64,000 nucleotides of DNA, taken from positions 1 through 64,000 of the forward strand of contig NZ_JBHZRC010000007.1 in the NCBI RefSeq assembly GCF_043641075.1, read 5' to 3'. Below, piece after piece: positions 7,784 through 17,180 of the stretch. Numbering within the stretch: position 1 is the stretch's first letter; each line of letters begins with the position of its first letter. Below the pieces are notes generated by a model. That model was not told where the DNA came from and made no database searches. It saw only the letters and a list, made by a program, of their open reading frames with translations. The position numbers and the translations under genes are program-made. The stretch is from Bacillus_BD oryzisoli_A. Lineage in GTDB: Bacteria; Bacillota; Bacilli; Bacillales; Cytobacillaceae.

Positions 7784-8134
7784 TTAATTTTCAATAATCA
7801 CCTGTGCCGCTGCATATTCAGCACTGTGGGTAATGGATAAATGAACACCGTTCTGTCGAGGTTTACTGATAAACGGCTTTCCTTTTTCATCATTCTCCAC
7901 TTGAATATCAAGAAAGGAAAGCTGTTCACCAATCCCTGTTCCAAATGCTTTAGCAAATGCTTCTTTTGCCGCAAATCGACCTGCAAGGTATTCAATCCTC
8001 CTTTTATCAGATAACTGCTCATAGGCTTCTTTCTCAAAAGGGGTCAGGATCCGTTCCACAAATTTAGATTGACGTTCTGCGACTTTTTTTATCCGCTGTA
8101 ATTCAACGATATCGAGACCAATTCCTGAAATCAT
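7784..8134 (-). CDS. acpS: Holo-[acyl-carrier-protein] synthase
   Basis: A 116-residue 4'-phosphopantetheinyl transferase that moves the CoA arm onto acyl carrier protein. The magnesium ligands D8 (GIGLDIVEL) and E58 (RFAAKEAFAKA) are present, and the length is normal. The gene lies just upstream of ydcC on the same strand. A smaller overlapping frame at 7798-8037 is a shadow. Confidence 0.96.
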   Translation of the reverse strand: MISGIGLDIVELQRIKKVAERQSKFVERILTPFEKEAYEQLSDKRRIEYLAGRFAAKEAFAKAFGTGIGEQLSFLDIQVENDEKGKPFISKPRQNGVHLSITHSAEYAAAQVIIEN

Positions 8135-8267
8135 TTTATATCTTCCTTCTATCTATAATTTTTTGTGCATATGAAATAGCATAAACAAGCCATCATCAAT
8201 CCATTTTGTTTTGCTCTAAAACTGGTTGTGTTATGATTTATCCAGCTACCAAATTTAGGAGGGGTAC

Positions 8268-8858
8268 ATGTTTACACGAACAGAAAGCTTTAAAGAATTT
8301 ATTCGGTATTATCCAGTTGTTTCTGTGATTGTTTCCATCCATATTATATTATATCTAGTAACCTCATTGCCTATTTTCCCCAACTCCTTGCTCTTGGAAT
8401 TGTTAACAGGCGTTAACTTGTATATTTGGCAGGGAGAAATTTGGAGATTGGTAACACCGATTTTTCTGCATAGCGGATTCTCACATGTCCTTTTTAACAG
8501 CTTTTCACTTGTACTGTTTGGACCAGCATTAGAGAGGCTTCTGGGACGCTTTCGGTTTACCTGGGTTTATTTAGCTACGGGGGTTTCGGCCAATTTGGCC
8601 ACATTATTGATTGAGCCTGTTACATACATCCACCTGGGTGCAAGTGGAGCTATTTTTGGCTTATTCGGTATGTACATCAGCTTGATTGTGTTCCGTAAAC
8701 ATCTGTTGTCAAAGGATAATAGACAGTTAATAACCACCATCGCCGTCATTAGTATTATCATGACCTTTCTTCAGCCGAATATAAACATCATTTCCCACCT
8801 ATTCGGTTTTCTTTCCGGATTCCTAATTGGAGCTTTAACGTTAAAAAAACGTGCCTGA
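8268..8858 (+). CDS. Rhomboid-family intramembrane serine protease
   Basis: A 196-residue membrane protein with six predicted helices. The catalytic dyad is visible: S127 in GASGA and H177 in ISHLFGF. The conserved WR in loop 1 (EIWRLVTP) and HxxxN (HVLFN) are also present. It would cut transmembrane segments of unknown substrates. ATG lies behind TAGGAGGGG. It is the only plus-strand gene in this block, as in B. subtilis (ydcA). The stop codon TGA falls inside the left arm of a hairpin repeat that starts at 8851. Confidence 0.93.
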   Translation: MFTRTESFKEFIRYYPVVSVIVSIHIILYLVTSLPIFPNSLLLELLTGVNLYIWQGEIWRLVTPIFLHSGFSHVLFNSFSLVLFGPALERLLGRFRFTWVYLATGVSANLATLLIEPVTYIHLGASGAIFGLFGMYISLIVFRKHLLSKDNRQLITTIAVISIIMTFLQPNINIISHLFGFLSGFLIGALTLKKRA

Positions 8859-8906
8859 CTTCTGAATGTCGCCGTTTCCCAGGTCGACGTTCAGAAGTCA
8901 GGCACC
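8851..8906 (-). terminator. GTGCCTGAC hairpin, likely terminator for ydbT
   Basis: A long stem pairs GTGCCTGACTTCTGAA with TTCAGAAGTCAGGCAC. On the minus strand it is followed by TTTTTTT, so it fits an intrinsic terminator for ydbT. It belongs to the repeated hairpin family also found at 10884, 33239, 49009 and 52095. Confidence 0.7.
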
Positions 8907-8911
8907 CTAGC

Positions 8912-10336
8912 TTATTGATACGTATACCAATTATAAATCGTAAGACAGTCCTGTTTCTCGATGTCCACTACTTCGCCGCCTGAGGGGCCGACTCCGGATT
9001 TTACCGTTGCATGAATGGTTCCGAGAGCTTGCCTCTCTTGAAAAGGACTCCTAGCTAACGTTAGGGACTGGATCTTATTTTTCCTCATATAAAAGGTATT
9101 TTTCACAATTCCTCGGTAGGTTAAGGTTAATTGCTGCTGATGTAAGCTCCAGCCGGCATCCTTATAATTAAGAAAAGCCCAAATTGCCGCAAATGGTATC
9201 AGCACTAATGATAAAAAGCCCCAAGGTCTGAAAAAAATAATCGCCGCTGCTGCAATGATCAACGGGAGCAGCAACCCTCGAAACATATACCTTTTTAACG
9301 CCCGTTTTGGTGCCGGAACCAATTCTGGACTAAAGCAATAATCATGTAAAAACGGAGATAAAAGGGCAGCAACCTCTTTTTTCTTAATAATCGGCAGGAG
9401 GAGAGTCTTTGAACTGTTCTTTTCTAGGGAACCCCCTGCACTTTCTAAGTAAACAGAGCAATACCCAATTGGCTGCCTGATGATATTTTCACTGATTAGA
9501 ATCCCTTGAATCCGATTTAATGGAATCGTAAGCTGTCTTTTTTCGAGCAATCCTCTTGAGATGACTAAATCCTCTTCCACCTTTTTCACTGTAAAACCGG
9601 CATACTTGAACATCGTTCCAACTACAGCAATAAACCACGCGAGCAAGAATAGCAGGAAGAGAGCAATGCTCACAAAAGCAATACCGTTAGAGATATAGCC
9701 CTGCAGCTCCTTAAAAACTTTTTCAAACGGAATCAATTCATCAAACTGTAAAATAAAGGCGAGAGAGGCAGATATCACTACACCTGCACCCCCTGATGTT
9801 GAAGCAAGGAGCATAAGCTGCGAAGGCTTCATGGTATAAACGATATCTGATTCCTCGATTTCCCTATATTGCGTCTGGTTTCTTTTAACAGAAGTTAAAA
9901 TATCCTGGATTGCCACAGCATCCTGTTTCTTGATCGCGGTTAACACCGCTTCAGCATTATTTAAACCGCTTGAGCCTGCAGTTTCTACCTTTACAGTTAC
10001 AAGGCCAAATGGACGCTGTAGAAGTCCCTCTGAAAAGTCGAGACTCTGAATCCTTTCAAATGGAATATATCGTTTTTTTCTTACAAACAAGCCTGATTCT
10101 ATTCTTAACTCGCCTTCCTCTACCCGGTAGGTGAACCGCAGCCATGATAAGATACCACCGACTAGTGAAAGCACGATGAAGGAGGCTGTGAAAATCATTT
10201 GCCATAGGTCTAGTCCAGGACCCTTCCCTCCAAATAAAAAGATAATAATAAATGGGGCAATAAATTCCTTCAAAGACTTTAAAAAGTTAATTACACTCGT
10301 TATGGGATGAAGCCGTTTCGGTTCAGACATCTTCAT
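8912..10336 (-). CDS. bPH2-domain membrane protein YdbT
   Basis: A 474-residue protein with three bacterial pleckstrin-like (bPH2) domains alternating with membrane helices: RFTYRVEEGELRIESGLF near 68-85, VKKVEEDLVISRGLLEKRQ near 245-265, and a third near 400-450. The family occurs as adjacent YdbS-YdbT pairs; YdbT has been linked to resistance to class II bacteriocins in B. subtilis-type bacteria (family knowledge, not seen here). It starts inside the end of ydbS (14-bp overlap), so translation is coupled. Confidence 0.88.
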   Translation of the reverse strand: MKMSEPKRLHPITSVINFLKSLKEFIAPFIIIFLFGGKGPGLDLWQMIFTASFIVLSLVGGILSWLRFTYRVEEGELRIESGLFVRKKRYIPFERIQSLDFSEGLLQRPFGLVTVKVETAGSSGLNNAEAVLTAIKKQDAVAIQDILTSVKRNQTQYREIEESDIVYTMKPSQLMLLASTSGGAGVVISASLAFILQFDELIPFEKVFKELQGYISNGIAFVSIALFLLFLLAWFIAVVGTMFKYAGFTVKKVEEDLVISRGLLEKRQLTIPLNRIQGILISENIIRQPIGYCSVYLESAGGSLEKNSSKTLLLPIIKKKEVAALLSPFLHDYCFSPELVPAPKRALKRYMFRGLLLPLIIAAAAIIFFRPWGFLSLVLIPFAAIWAFLNYKDAGWSLHQQQLTLTYRGIVKNTFYMRKNKIQSLTLARSPFQERQALGTIHATVKSGVGPSGGEVVDIEKQDCLTIYNWYTYQ

Positions 10337-10802
10337 CGGCCACCCTTGCCAGCCTTGAAATCGATATTCTCATTTCCTCCGCCTCCGAAAGCTCTAAAGC
10401 AGGTATTTCATGAGTTGTGGCTGCGGTTGAAACCGTGACAGAAGCTAACTTATACTTTCGCAATATTGGCCCCTGTGCGGTATCTACGTGCTGGACACGG
10501 ACCATCGGGACAAGTGTACGTTTGATGACAAACAAACCATGCTGTAATTCTATTTCCTGTTCTCGAACTTCATAACGCCAACGCTTCCAACGCAGCGAAG
10601 GAAACAGTATGACAAAAAAGTAAATAGATAAAATGAATAAAATAATAGCGGTAACACTAATCCAAATCGGCCAATCAAAGAAAATCGTGAGACCAATTAC
10701 TCCGCCGGCCAAAAGCAAAAAGACGGCGGAAATAACAGCTCCCGAAATTCGCCAAACCCTTAATGCTCTTTCAGAAATCCTATTTTTCGGTTCCAATACC
10801 AT
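10323..10802 (-). CDS. bPH2-domain membrane protein YdbS
   Basis: A 159-residue partner of YdbT with two membrane helices near residues 20-65 and one bPH2 domain (RWRYEVREQEIELQHGLF...RTLVPMVRVQHVDT). I choose the ATG at 10802 because AGGGGGAG lies just before it; a longer frame reaches 10823 without a site. The pair likely forms a membrane complex. Confidence 0.88.
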   Translation of the reverse strand: MVLEPKNRISERALRVWRISGAVISAVFLLLAGGVIGLTIFFDWPIWISVTAIILFILSIYFFVILFPSLRWKRWRYEVREQEIELQHGLFVIKRTLVPMVRVQHVDTAQGPILRKYKLASVTVSTAATTHEIPALELSEAEEMRISISRLARVADEDV

Positions 10803-10883
10803 GGTTTCTCCCCCTGAATTCACAAATCATATCCCTTTGTAATATGTACGTTTCATCTCATATTTAGTTTCAGTATGAAAAAA

Positions 10884-10943
10884 GGTGTCAGGCACCACAT
10901 ATGGACAAATTACTCAATCTGTCTTTTTGTGGTGCCTGACACC
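10884..10943 (-). terminator. GGTGTCAGGCACC hairpin after cshA
   Basis: GGTGTCAGGCACCACA pairs with TGTGGTGCCTGACACC. On the minus strand the hairpin is followed by TTTTTT. It lies 8 bases past the cshA stop and is a likely intrinsic terminator. It belongs to a repeated family. Confidence 0.75.
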
Positions 10944-10950
10944 CTATCTA

Positions 10951-12423
10951 TTATTTATAGCTGTTTGATTTTGATTTGTATTGCGAGTTATTTGGGCGCT
11001 TTCCGCCATGGCCGTGGCCTTGACGTGACTTCATTGGTGTTCTCTTACGGTTATTATCATATGCGCCGCGTTTACGGTCATCAAATTTACGGTCACGCTT
11101 TGCTGGCAGAGGTTTTTCTTCTGTCAATTTTACCGGAGTTGTATCAGGCTCTTTTGTCAGCATTTTTAATACAGCAGCCACAACGGTAGAAGCATCATGC
11201 CCCTCTAACAGTTCATCTGCAGCCTGCTTATAATATTGAAGATTATTCCCCTCAATCGTTTGAATGATTTTCTCCATTGCCGCTTTTTGTTGGCCTTCTA
11301 ATGCTTCATCTAATGTTGGCGGCTCCATACGCTCCATTTTCTTTCTTGTTGTTTTTTCAACAACATGAAGATAGGATTTTTCACGCGGTGTAATCAACGT
11401 CATCGCAACGCCTGTTTTACCGGCACGGCCTGTTCTGCCAATTCGATGAACATAGCTTTCAGGATCTTGCGGGATATCGAAATTATACACATGTGTAACG
11501 CCTGAAATATCTAAGCCGCGTGCAGCCACATCCGTAGCTACAAGGACATCAATGGAACCTTCCTTAAACTTTCTTAATACAGACAGTCTTTTTGCTTGAC
11601 TTAAGTCACCATGGATTCCTTCCGCATTATATCCGCGAAGGTTTAGTGCTTCAGAAAGCTCATCGACCCGTCTTTTCGTCCGTCCAAAGATAATGGCTAG
11701 CTCTGGTGCTTGAATATCTAAAAGCCTTGTCAACACATCAAACTTGGCTTTTTCCTGTACTTCAATATAGTACTGTTCAATGGAGGACACCGTCACTTCT
11801 TTCGTTTTTACACGTACAATTTGCGGGTCCTTCATAAAACGCTCTGCGATACGCTGAATTGGTCCAGGCATAGTCGCTGAGAAAAGCAATGTTTGATGGT
11901 CTTCCGGAGTTTGGGCTAAGATAGCTTCGATATCTTCAATGAATCCCATGTTCAACATTTCATCTGCTTCATCCAATATAACCGTTTGGACATGATCAAG
12001 CTTAAGTGTGTTCCGATTGATATGGTCAAGCAGACGACCAGGAGTACCTACAATAATATGAGGAGGTCTTTTTAAAGCACGAATCTGTCTGTTAATATCC
12101 TGTCCGCCATAGATAGAAAGGACACGCGCTCTTTTACCATAACCAATTTTGTACAGCTCCTCTGAAACCTGGATAGCAAGCTCCCTTGTCGGTGCAATAA
12201 CGATTCCCTGAATGATATCCTTTGTGTAGTCAATTTTATCAATCATCGGAACGCCGAATGCAGTTGTTTTTCCCGTACCTGTTTGTGCTTGACCGATTAA
12301 ATCCTTGTTACCCAGACCCAATGGAATTGTTTCAGCTTGAATAGGAGTTGCTTCCTCAAATCCCATTCTCTTTAATGATTTTAATGTGGCCGGACTAATA
12401 TTCAATTCTTCAAATTTTGTCAA
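10951..12423 (-). CDS. cshA: DEAD-box ATP-dependent RNA helicase CshA
   Basis: A 490-residue DEAD-box helicase with Q motif (GFEEATPIQAETI), Walker A AQTGTGKT, DEAD in VILDEADEML, SAT in LFSATMP, and HRIGRTGRAG. A basic tail of about 50 residues (KRDRKFDDRKRGAYDNNRK...) would bind RNA. CshA works in the RNA degradosome, ribosome assembly and cold growth. The frame is open to a TTG at 12432; a second TTG at 12423, 10 bases after AAAGGAG, gives the expected family N-terminus (MTKFEELNIS). The 3' end is followed directly by a hairpin terminator. Confidence 0.95.
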   Translation of the reverse strand: MTKFEELNISPATLKSLKRMGFEEATPIQAETIPLGLGNKDLIGQAQTGTGKTTAFGVPMIDKIDYTKDIIQGIVIAPTRELAIQVSEELYKIGYGKRARVLSIYGGQDINRQIRALKRPPHIIVGTPGRLLDHINRNTLKLDHVQTVILDEADEMLNMGFIEDIEAILAQTPEDHQTLLFSATMPGPIQRIAERFMKDPQIVRVKTKEVTVSSIEQYYIEVQEKAKFDVLTRLLDIQAPELAIIFGRTKRRVDELSEALNLRGYNAEGIHGDLSQAKRLSVLRKFKEGSIDVLVATDVAARGLDISGVTHVYNFDIPQDPESYVHRIGRTGRAGKTGVAMTLITPREKSYLHVVEKTTRKKMERMEPPTLDEALEGQQKAAMEKIIQTIEGNNLQYYKQAADELLEGHDASTVVAAVLKMLTKEPDTTPVKLTEEKPLPAKRDRKFDDRKRGAYDNNRKRTPMKSRQGHGHGGKRPNNSQYKSKSNSYK

Positions 12424-12511
12424 TTTTTCCAATCTCCTTTAATTGTAACAAAATAGTCTATATAAAGTGGCTAGTGTGGTTTTCTCCCGAGCCAAATTCC
12501 TGCGGAGATTA

Positions 12512-12709
12512 TTCGATCAAATTCGCCCCGTCGAATTTACGTGCAGTTTTCTTAACGAGCTCACTCGATAAATCTACTGTAGTAATCGCAAGGTCCGTCG
12601 AAGGCTTAACTTCATTCATCAGGGTTGAAACCCTGCTTAAATCAGAGAAAGTTCAACAATCTCTAGCTCTTATTGAAGTGGATAACTTTTGCTGAATGAA
12701 GTTAACGCA
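12512..12709. repeat. ~195-bp repeat, copy 1
   Basis: It begins ATCAAATTCGCCCCGTCGAA and ends TGCTGAATGAAGTTAA. Copy 2 at 13802-13993 starts almost identically and shares the internal blocks CGAGCTC-CTCGATA and GGCTTAACTTCATTCA. The terminal part forms an inverted repeat, TTAACTTCATTCA with TGAATGAAGTTAA. The origin is unknown. Confidence 0.65.
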
Positions 12710-12917
12710 GCAATACATACAATACATACAAAATCCGTATAGTGTTGTACGCCACCATTTAGTATGGAGGAATTTTTGAATTGAAGAGCCGCACTATTAT
12801 CCCTATAGCCGGCGTCGTGGAGGAAGGCTTCGTGACTCTGATGAAGCGGAATAACGTATCAATACTATTTAAACAACTCAATGTAAGCTGTCCGTCCTCC
12901 GTTTCCTACATACAAAA

Positions 12918-12953
12918 AAAGTGAAAAAAGACATTCTCCAAATGGAGTATGTC
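12918..12953 (-). terminator. Intrinsic terminator after the esterase gene
   Basis: On the minus strand, GACATACTCCA pairs with TGGAGAATGTC and is followed by TTTTTTCAC and a second T-run. It lies about 130 bp past the esterase stop codon. Confidence 0.8.
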
Positions 12954-13087
12954 TGGGTTCGAAAGAAATTCTCTCATTGGCACTTTGATGGTAATTTTAC
13001 CAGTTATCCCGCCTATTTGCAAGAAAGATCCATAGCCTAGGAGGAAGTGTGGAAATAGTATTCATAAAGTATATGCAAAAAAGAAAA

Positions 13088-13783
13088 TTACTTAACCCCT
13101 GCTTTTAGAAAATAAAGGATATTTTCAAATAAATCTTCTCTCTCATCACTATGACATATCAAATGCTTTGAATTCTTCAAATAAAAAAGCTTCTTTGATG
13201 ATGAACCAATTTGGCTATATAAATATTGAGCTGCTTTTGGCGGTACAACACCATCTACCTCACCTTGGGCAATAAAGGTTGGAACGCTAATTTGAGGCAC
13301 TAACGGTCTAATTGAATAGACAAGCTTACGAAATTGCAGTGTTGCTGCTAAAGGAGTTTCCTTCAATTTTCGTTTGTACCGTAAAAACAGTTCATTCTCA
13401 TTGAGCTTTCCATTGTACAGGTCTTTAACCATTGCCCCAATATCAATGGCAAGCTGTTTTGGATTCACATAGTAGGCTGCAGCACTTAAGAGAACTAGCT
13501 TTTCAACCGGAAAATGAACAGCTAAATAACTTGCGATCATGCCACCCATCGAAAACCCTACAACATACACCTTTTCACAGGTATCAAGTAATTTTTCAAG
13601 CTCTTGTTCAGCATGCTTAATCCATTGATTATATTGAACCCCTTTTAAATTTAACGAATCGCCATGACCAGGCAATGTCGGAACAGCCAGCTTCCAATCT
13701 GTATGACTGTTTAAAAAATGAACAAGCGGTTCAACCTCAGATGGGGCCCCCGTAAAACCATGTATACATAAGCAACCAATCAT
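13088..13783 (-). CDS. Alpha/beta-hydrolase, carboxylesterase (Est30-like)
   Basis: A 231-residue monoacylglycerol-lipase/carboxylesterase-type hydrolase. It has an N-terminal HGFTG oxyanion motif (residues 8-12), nucleophile S78 in GFSMGG, acid D177 in QGEVDGVVP and H207 in NSKHLIC. Length and motifs resemble Geobacillus Est30. I take the ATG at 13783, which has GGTGG seven bases upstream, over an upstream start at 13807 that lies in a repeat. It lies between murF and cshA where B. subtilis has no such gene, and it is flanked on both sides by copies of the same repeat. Confidence 0.88.
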   Translation of the reverse strand: MIGCLCIHGFTGAPSEVEPLVHFLNSHTDWKLAVPTLPGHGDSLNLKGVQYNQWIKHAEQELEKLLDTCEKVYVVGFSMGGMIASYLAVHFPVEKLVLLSAAAYYVNPKQLAIDIGAMVKDLYNGKLNENELFLRYKRKLKETPLAATLQFRKLVYSIRPLVPQISVPTFIAQGEVDGVVPPKAAQYLYSQIGSSSKKLFYLKNSKHLICHSDEREDLFENILYFLKAGVK

Positions 13784-13801
13784 GCAAAAACCACCGCCAA
13801 T

Positions 13802-13993
13802 AATCAAATTCGCCCGTCGAATTTGCGTCCGGATTTTTATCGAGCTCGCTCGATAGAATACCTTTAAAAAATCCGAGACATCCGCCGGAGGCTTAACTTC
13901 ATTCAGCTAGGGCTGGGCCCCCACTGAATCGAAGAGCCATTTTCATTCACCCTTAACATTAGAAAAGGAGGACCTCCGCTGAATGAAGTTAGA
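13802..13993. repeat. ~195-bp repeat, copy 2
   Basis: It begins ATCAAATTCGCCCGTCGAAT and ends CGCTGAATGAAGTTAG. It shares several blocks with copy 1 (12512-12709) in the same orientation. It ends 19 bp before the esterase start codon. Together with 13994-14086, in which nothing is seen, it fills the 345-bp gap between the esterase gene and murF. Confidence 0.65.
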
Positions 13994-14086
13994 ATGAAGT
14001 GCTCTAATGTATTTTTCACGCATTCCCTATAAAGATACGCATGGAAAATATAAACAGTAAGCGTAAATCCCCTTGTTCTTTTGAAA

Positions 14087-14127
14087 AAACGAAAAAGCGA
14101 AGACCCTGTATTCTACAAGGTCCTCGT
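14087..14127 (-). terminator. Intrinsic terminator after murF
   Basis: On the minus strand, CGAGGACCTTGTAGAATACAGG begins a stem that pairs with GGGTCTTCG and is followed by CTTTTTCG and TTTTTTC. It starts just past the murF stop. Confidence 0.8.
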
Positions 14128-14129
14128 TC

Positions 14130-15506
14130 TTAGTTTAATAAAGCATTCACCACTTCTTCAAGCTTCATGCCTCTGGAGGCCTTTACTAGAACAAGCGTCT
14201 CTTCATTTGTATACTTTTCCAGCTCTTCAATCAGAGCTGGTTTATCTATAAAGGAAAATACTCTGTCGGCTGTGAAAACGGTCTTGGCTCCGGCCGCAAT
14301 TTCCGTTCCTAGCTGACCAAAGGTAAACACATAATCGACCTTTTCTGGGTCAAGATATTTTCCCATTTCAAAGTGAAATTCATTTTCCTTTTCCCCGAGC
14401 TCTAGCATATCCCCAAGTACGAGAATTTTTCTTTCATAATCAGGGAGATTGGACACAAGATCAACGGCAGCCTTCATCGATGTTGGGCTGGCATTGTATG
14501 CATCATTGATAATCTTTTCACCATTTTTCCCTTCTACTAATTCCATTCTCATATTGGTTAATTTCAAGCCTGAAAAACCAGCATTCATCTGATAGAACGG
14601 GATTTGAAAATGCTGCGCTGCCAGCATGGCGCTTAGTGCATTTAAAATATTATGGGCGCCGAGCACCGGTAGAGAAAATTCGGTTTCCTCGCCATTTATC
14701 TTAAATGTGCTTCCATTTTGATTGGTTTCCCATTCAAGTGGATACAAATCATTTGAATTCATGCGTCCAAAGGTCTTGATATCCGCACTGCCCGCATAAT
14801 TGGAAAGGCCTTCCTTCAGTAATAATTCATCACCGAAGTAGATGATTAAACCGTTCTCCTTTAACCCATCAATAATTTCAAGCTTTGCCGCTGCAATTGC
14901 TTCTCTTGAACCCAAATCCTGTAAATGGGATTCACCGATATTTGTAATAACCACCACCTCAGGTCGTGCAAGCTTTGAAAGAAATTCAATTTCCCCTCTG
15001 CCGCTCATTCCCATTTCAAGAACCGCTATATCTGTATCCTCATCAAGCGAAAGAATCGTTAGCGGCATTCCAATATGGTTATTATAGTTTCCTTCCGTTT
15101 TTTGCACCTTATATTGAAGCGCCAACAGGTTCGCTGTCATATCCTTCACAGTTGTTTTTCCATTGCTGCCAGTAATCCCAACTACTTTTACATTAAGCTC
15201 ATTACGATAGGCTCGTGCCAATTCCTGTAAAGCAAGTAGAGTATCCTCTACAACAATAATGGGCAGGTTTGAAGGAGGATTGGGAACATCCTTTTGCCAA
15301 AGTGCAGCGGCCGCTCCGCCTTTTAACGCGGCTTCAACAAATCGATGTCCATCCGAGTGCTCCCCTTTAAATGGAACAAATAAATTTCCTGGCGTTATTC
15401 TTCGAGAATCAATGGACACCCCATCTATGGATACCTCTTGAAATGCTGTTAGATCGTTCTCGACTTTTATCATCTTCTGTATCTGGTCTAATGTTCTTTT
15501 AATCAT
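14130..15506 (-). CDS. murF: UDP-N-acetylmuramoyl-tripeptide--D-alanyl-D-alanine ligase
   Basis: A 458-residue Mur ligase that adds D-Ala-D-Ala to the UDP-MurNAc tripeptide in the cytoplasm. The ATP-binding loop GITGSNGKTT is at residues 110-119. The N-terminal substrate domain has SIDSRRITPGNLFVPFKGE, and the C-terminal domain has NDAYNASPTSM and LGDMLELG. The ATG follows GGAGGG. It lies directly after ddl, whose product it uses, so the two probably share a transcript. Normal length. Confidence 0.97.
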   Translation of the reverse strand: MIKRTLDQIQKMIKVENDLTAFQEVSIDGVSIDSRRITPGNLFVPFKGEHSDGHRFVEAALKGGAAAALWQKDVPNPPSNLPIIVVEDTLLALQELARAYRNELNVKVVGITGSNGKTTVKDMTANLLALQYKVQKTEGNYNNHIGMPLTILSLDEDTDIAVLEMGMSGRGEIEFLSKLARPEVVVITNIGESHLQDLGSREAIAAAKLEIIDGLKENGLIIYFGDELLLKEGLSNYAGSADIKTFGRMNSNDLYPLEWETNQNGSTFKINGEETEFSLPVLGAHNILNALSAMLAAQHFQIPFYQMNAGFSGLKLTNMRMELVEGKNGEKIINDAYNASPTSMKAAVDLVSNLPDYERKILVLGDMLELGEKENEFHFEMGKYLDPEKVDYVFTFGQLGTEIAAGAKTVFTADRVFSFIDKPALIEELEKYTNEETLVLVKASRGMKLEEVVNALLN

Positions 15507-15541
15507 TGGGCCCTCCTCATCATTACGGTCATTTCCGGGCT

Positions 15542-16612
15542 TTAGAATGTATATTTAATGTTTTGCTTTTCTTTATGTCTTTCAATCCCCAATTGAACAA
15601 GCGTTTCAATTAGCTGTGGATATTCCAATTCTGTATGCTTCCATAGAAGAGGGAACATACTTACAGGCGTAAATCCAGGCATGGTATTCACTTCATTAAT
15701 CATCGCTGTCCCATCCTTTGTTAAAAAGAAATCCGCTCTTACAAGTCCTGAACAATCAAGTGCCTTAAACGCCTTTATTGCCATTTCACTTAAGGTTTTG
15801 TACTCTTCCTCGGAAATAGAAGCTGGGATAATTAGTGCCGTATCGCCATCTTCATATTTTGCTTTATAATCATAGAAATCTTCCTTCGGTACAATTTCCC
15901 CCACAACAGAGCATTTCGGATCATCATTTCCAAGCACAGCAATTTCAACTTCTCTTGCTGTAACGCCTTCTTCGACAATAACCTTGCGATCAAATTGAAA
16001 GGCTTCCTGAAACGCATTTTCCAGCTCAGTATGATTTGAACACTTGCTGATTCCGACACTCGAACCAAGATTGGCCGGCTTCACGAAGCAAGGGTAGCCA
16101 AGCTCTTTTTCAACCTTCTCATAAACTAACTCCGGCTTTGCATTCCACTCACTTTTAATAAATGAAACATATTGAACCTGATTCAGACCAGCATGGGCAA
16201 AAATATTTTTCATTACCACTTTATCCATACCTGCCGATGAGGCAAGAACGCCATTTCCAACATACGGAAGATTTAGTAATTCTAAGAGGCCTTGTACCGT
16301 GCCATCCTCGCCGTTCGGTCCATGCAATAACGGAAAAATTACATCAAAGGTTTTTCCATCCACTGCTTGGAAAAGCTTTGTTGAAAAATTTGTATCAGAT
16401 GATGCTGTTTGTGAAAATTGCAGGTCTTCAACCTTTTCAACCGGTCCATTTAACTGCTCACCTTTGATCCATTCACCCTTTTCAGTAATATAGATCGGAT
16501 ATATTTCAAATTTAGTATGGTCTAACGCTTTATTTACAGCCAATGCTGTCCGTAGAGATACTTTATGCTCAGCAGATTTTCCACCATATAATAAACCTAA
16601 TTTCGTTTTCAT
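15542..16612 (-). CDS. ddl: D-alanine--D-alanine ligase
   Basis: A 356-residue ATP-grasp enzyme that joins two D-alanines. N-terminal GGKSAEHKVSL, central GVLASSAGMDKVVMK and C-terminal GLVRADFFLTKDG...NEVNTMPGFT mark the family. The frame is open to 16648, but GGAGG sits right before the ATG at 16612 and the product then begins MKTKLGLLYGGKSAEH as usual. The last conserved loop has MPGFTP, typical of the D-Ala-specific enzyme; vancomycin-type D-Lac specificity is not suggested by position or context. Confidence 0.96.
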   Translation of the reverse strand: MKTKLGLLYGGKSAEHKVSLRTALAVNKALDHTKFEIYPIYITEKGEWIKGEQLNGPVEKVEDLQFSQTASSDTNFSTKLFQAVDGKTFDVIFPLLHGPNGEDGTVQGLLELLNLPYVGNGVLASSAGMDKVVMKNIFAHAGLNQVQYVSFIKSEWNAKPELVYEKVEKELGYPCFVKPANLGSSVGISKCSNHTELENAFQEAFQFDRKVIVEEGVTAREVEIAVLGNDDPKCSVVGEIVPKEDFYDYKAKYEDGDTALIIPASISEEEYKTLSEMAIKAFKALDCSGLVRADFFLTKDGTAMINEVNTMPGFTPVSMFPLLWKHTELEYPQLIETLVQLGIERHKEKQNIKYTF

Positions 16613-16863
16613 TTTAGACCTCCAATATATAAATGACACCTTTAACATTTAACATTTTACCACTTTACAGCATCTGCGGGAGGATTTCTTACACGTTATT
16701 GCAGTCAGTTTTTCGTTATATGACATATCCCGCATTTACACACCCATTGCCTATTATATGTATAGGTGGGCTGAACCGAAACCTTAAGTTCAGTCTCCTG
16801 TAAATATTTTGTAAAAAAAGTGAATGTCCTTTTTATGAGTATATGTAATTTATTTCATTTTCT

Positions 16864-17178
16864 TTAGGCAATTGATTTCAACCCAACCACACCAGCAACA
16901 ATCATGAGAATGAACATGACACGTTTCCAATTCCGTGATTCACCAAAAAATAGAATCCCCAGAATGACACTGCCTGCTGCCCCAATACCGGTCCAGATTC
17001 CATAGCCTGTTCCAATCGGAATCACAAGCAGGGCTTTTGATAAAAAGTAAAAGCTGAAGGCACTCAAGACAAGTGTTAGGATGGTATAGCGATGACGAGT
17101 AAAGCCCTCCGATAACTTCATAAAAATAACAAAGCCGACCTCACACAATCCGGCAATTATTAAATAAATCCATTCCAT
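16864..17178 (-). CDS. SMR-family transporter subunit (second gene of pair)
   Basis: A 104-residue small multidrug resistance protein with four membrane helices and the essential glutamate E13 in AGLCEVGFVIFMK. The PIGTGYGIWTGIGAAGS motif is present. It follows its partner gene by 2 bases. Paired SMR genes of this type (YkkCD/EbrAB-like) form a heterodimeric proton-coupled exporter. Substrate could be guanidinium or quaternary amines; the sequence does not decide. Confidence 0.85.
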   Translation of the reverse strand: MEWIYLIIAGLCEVGFVIFMKLSEGFTRHRYTILTLVLSAFSFYFLSKALLVIPIGTGYGIWTGIGAAGSVILGILFFGESRNWKRVMFILMIVAGVVGLKSIA

Positions 17179-17180
17179 TG

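Larger units (their letters stand above)
12424..13087. other. Intergenic region between cshA and the esterase gene
   Basis: No gene is seen. It holds the cshA leader and presumably its promoter, one of two ~195-bp repeats (12512-12709), and the esterase terminator (12918-12953). The segment 12720-12910 has no recognisable motif. A long leader would fit the cold-induced regulation known for such helicases, but that is inference. Confidence 0.5.

Noticed and set aside
7798..8037. 79-residue frame overlapping acpS
   Set aside because: It is a frame-shifted reading of acpS, whose own product has all family motifs.
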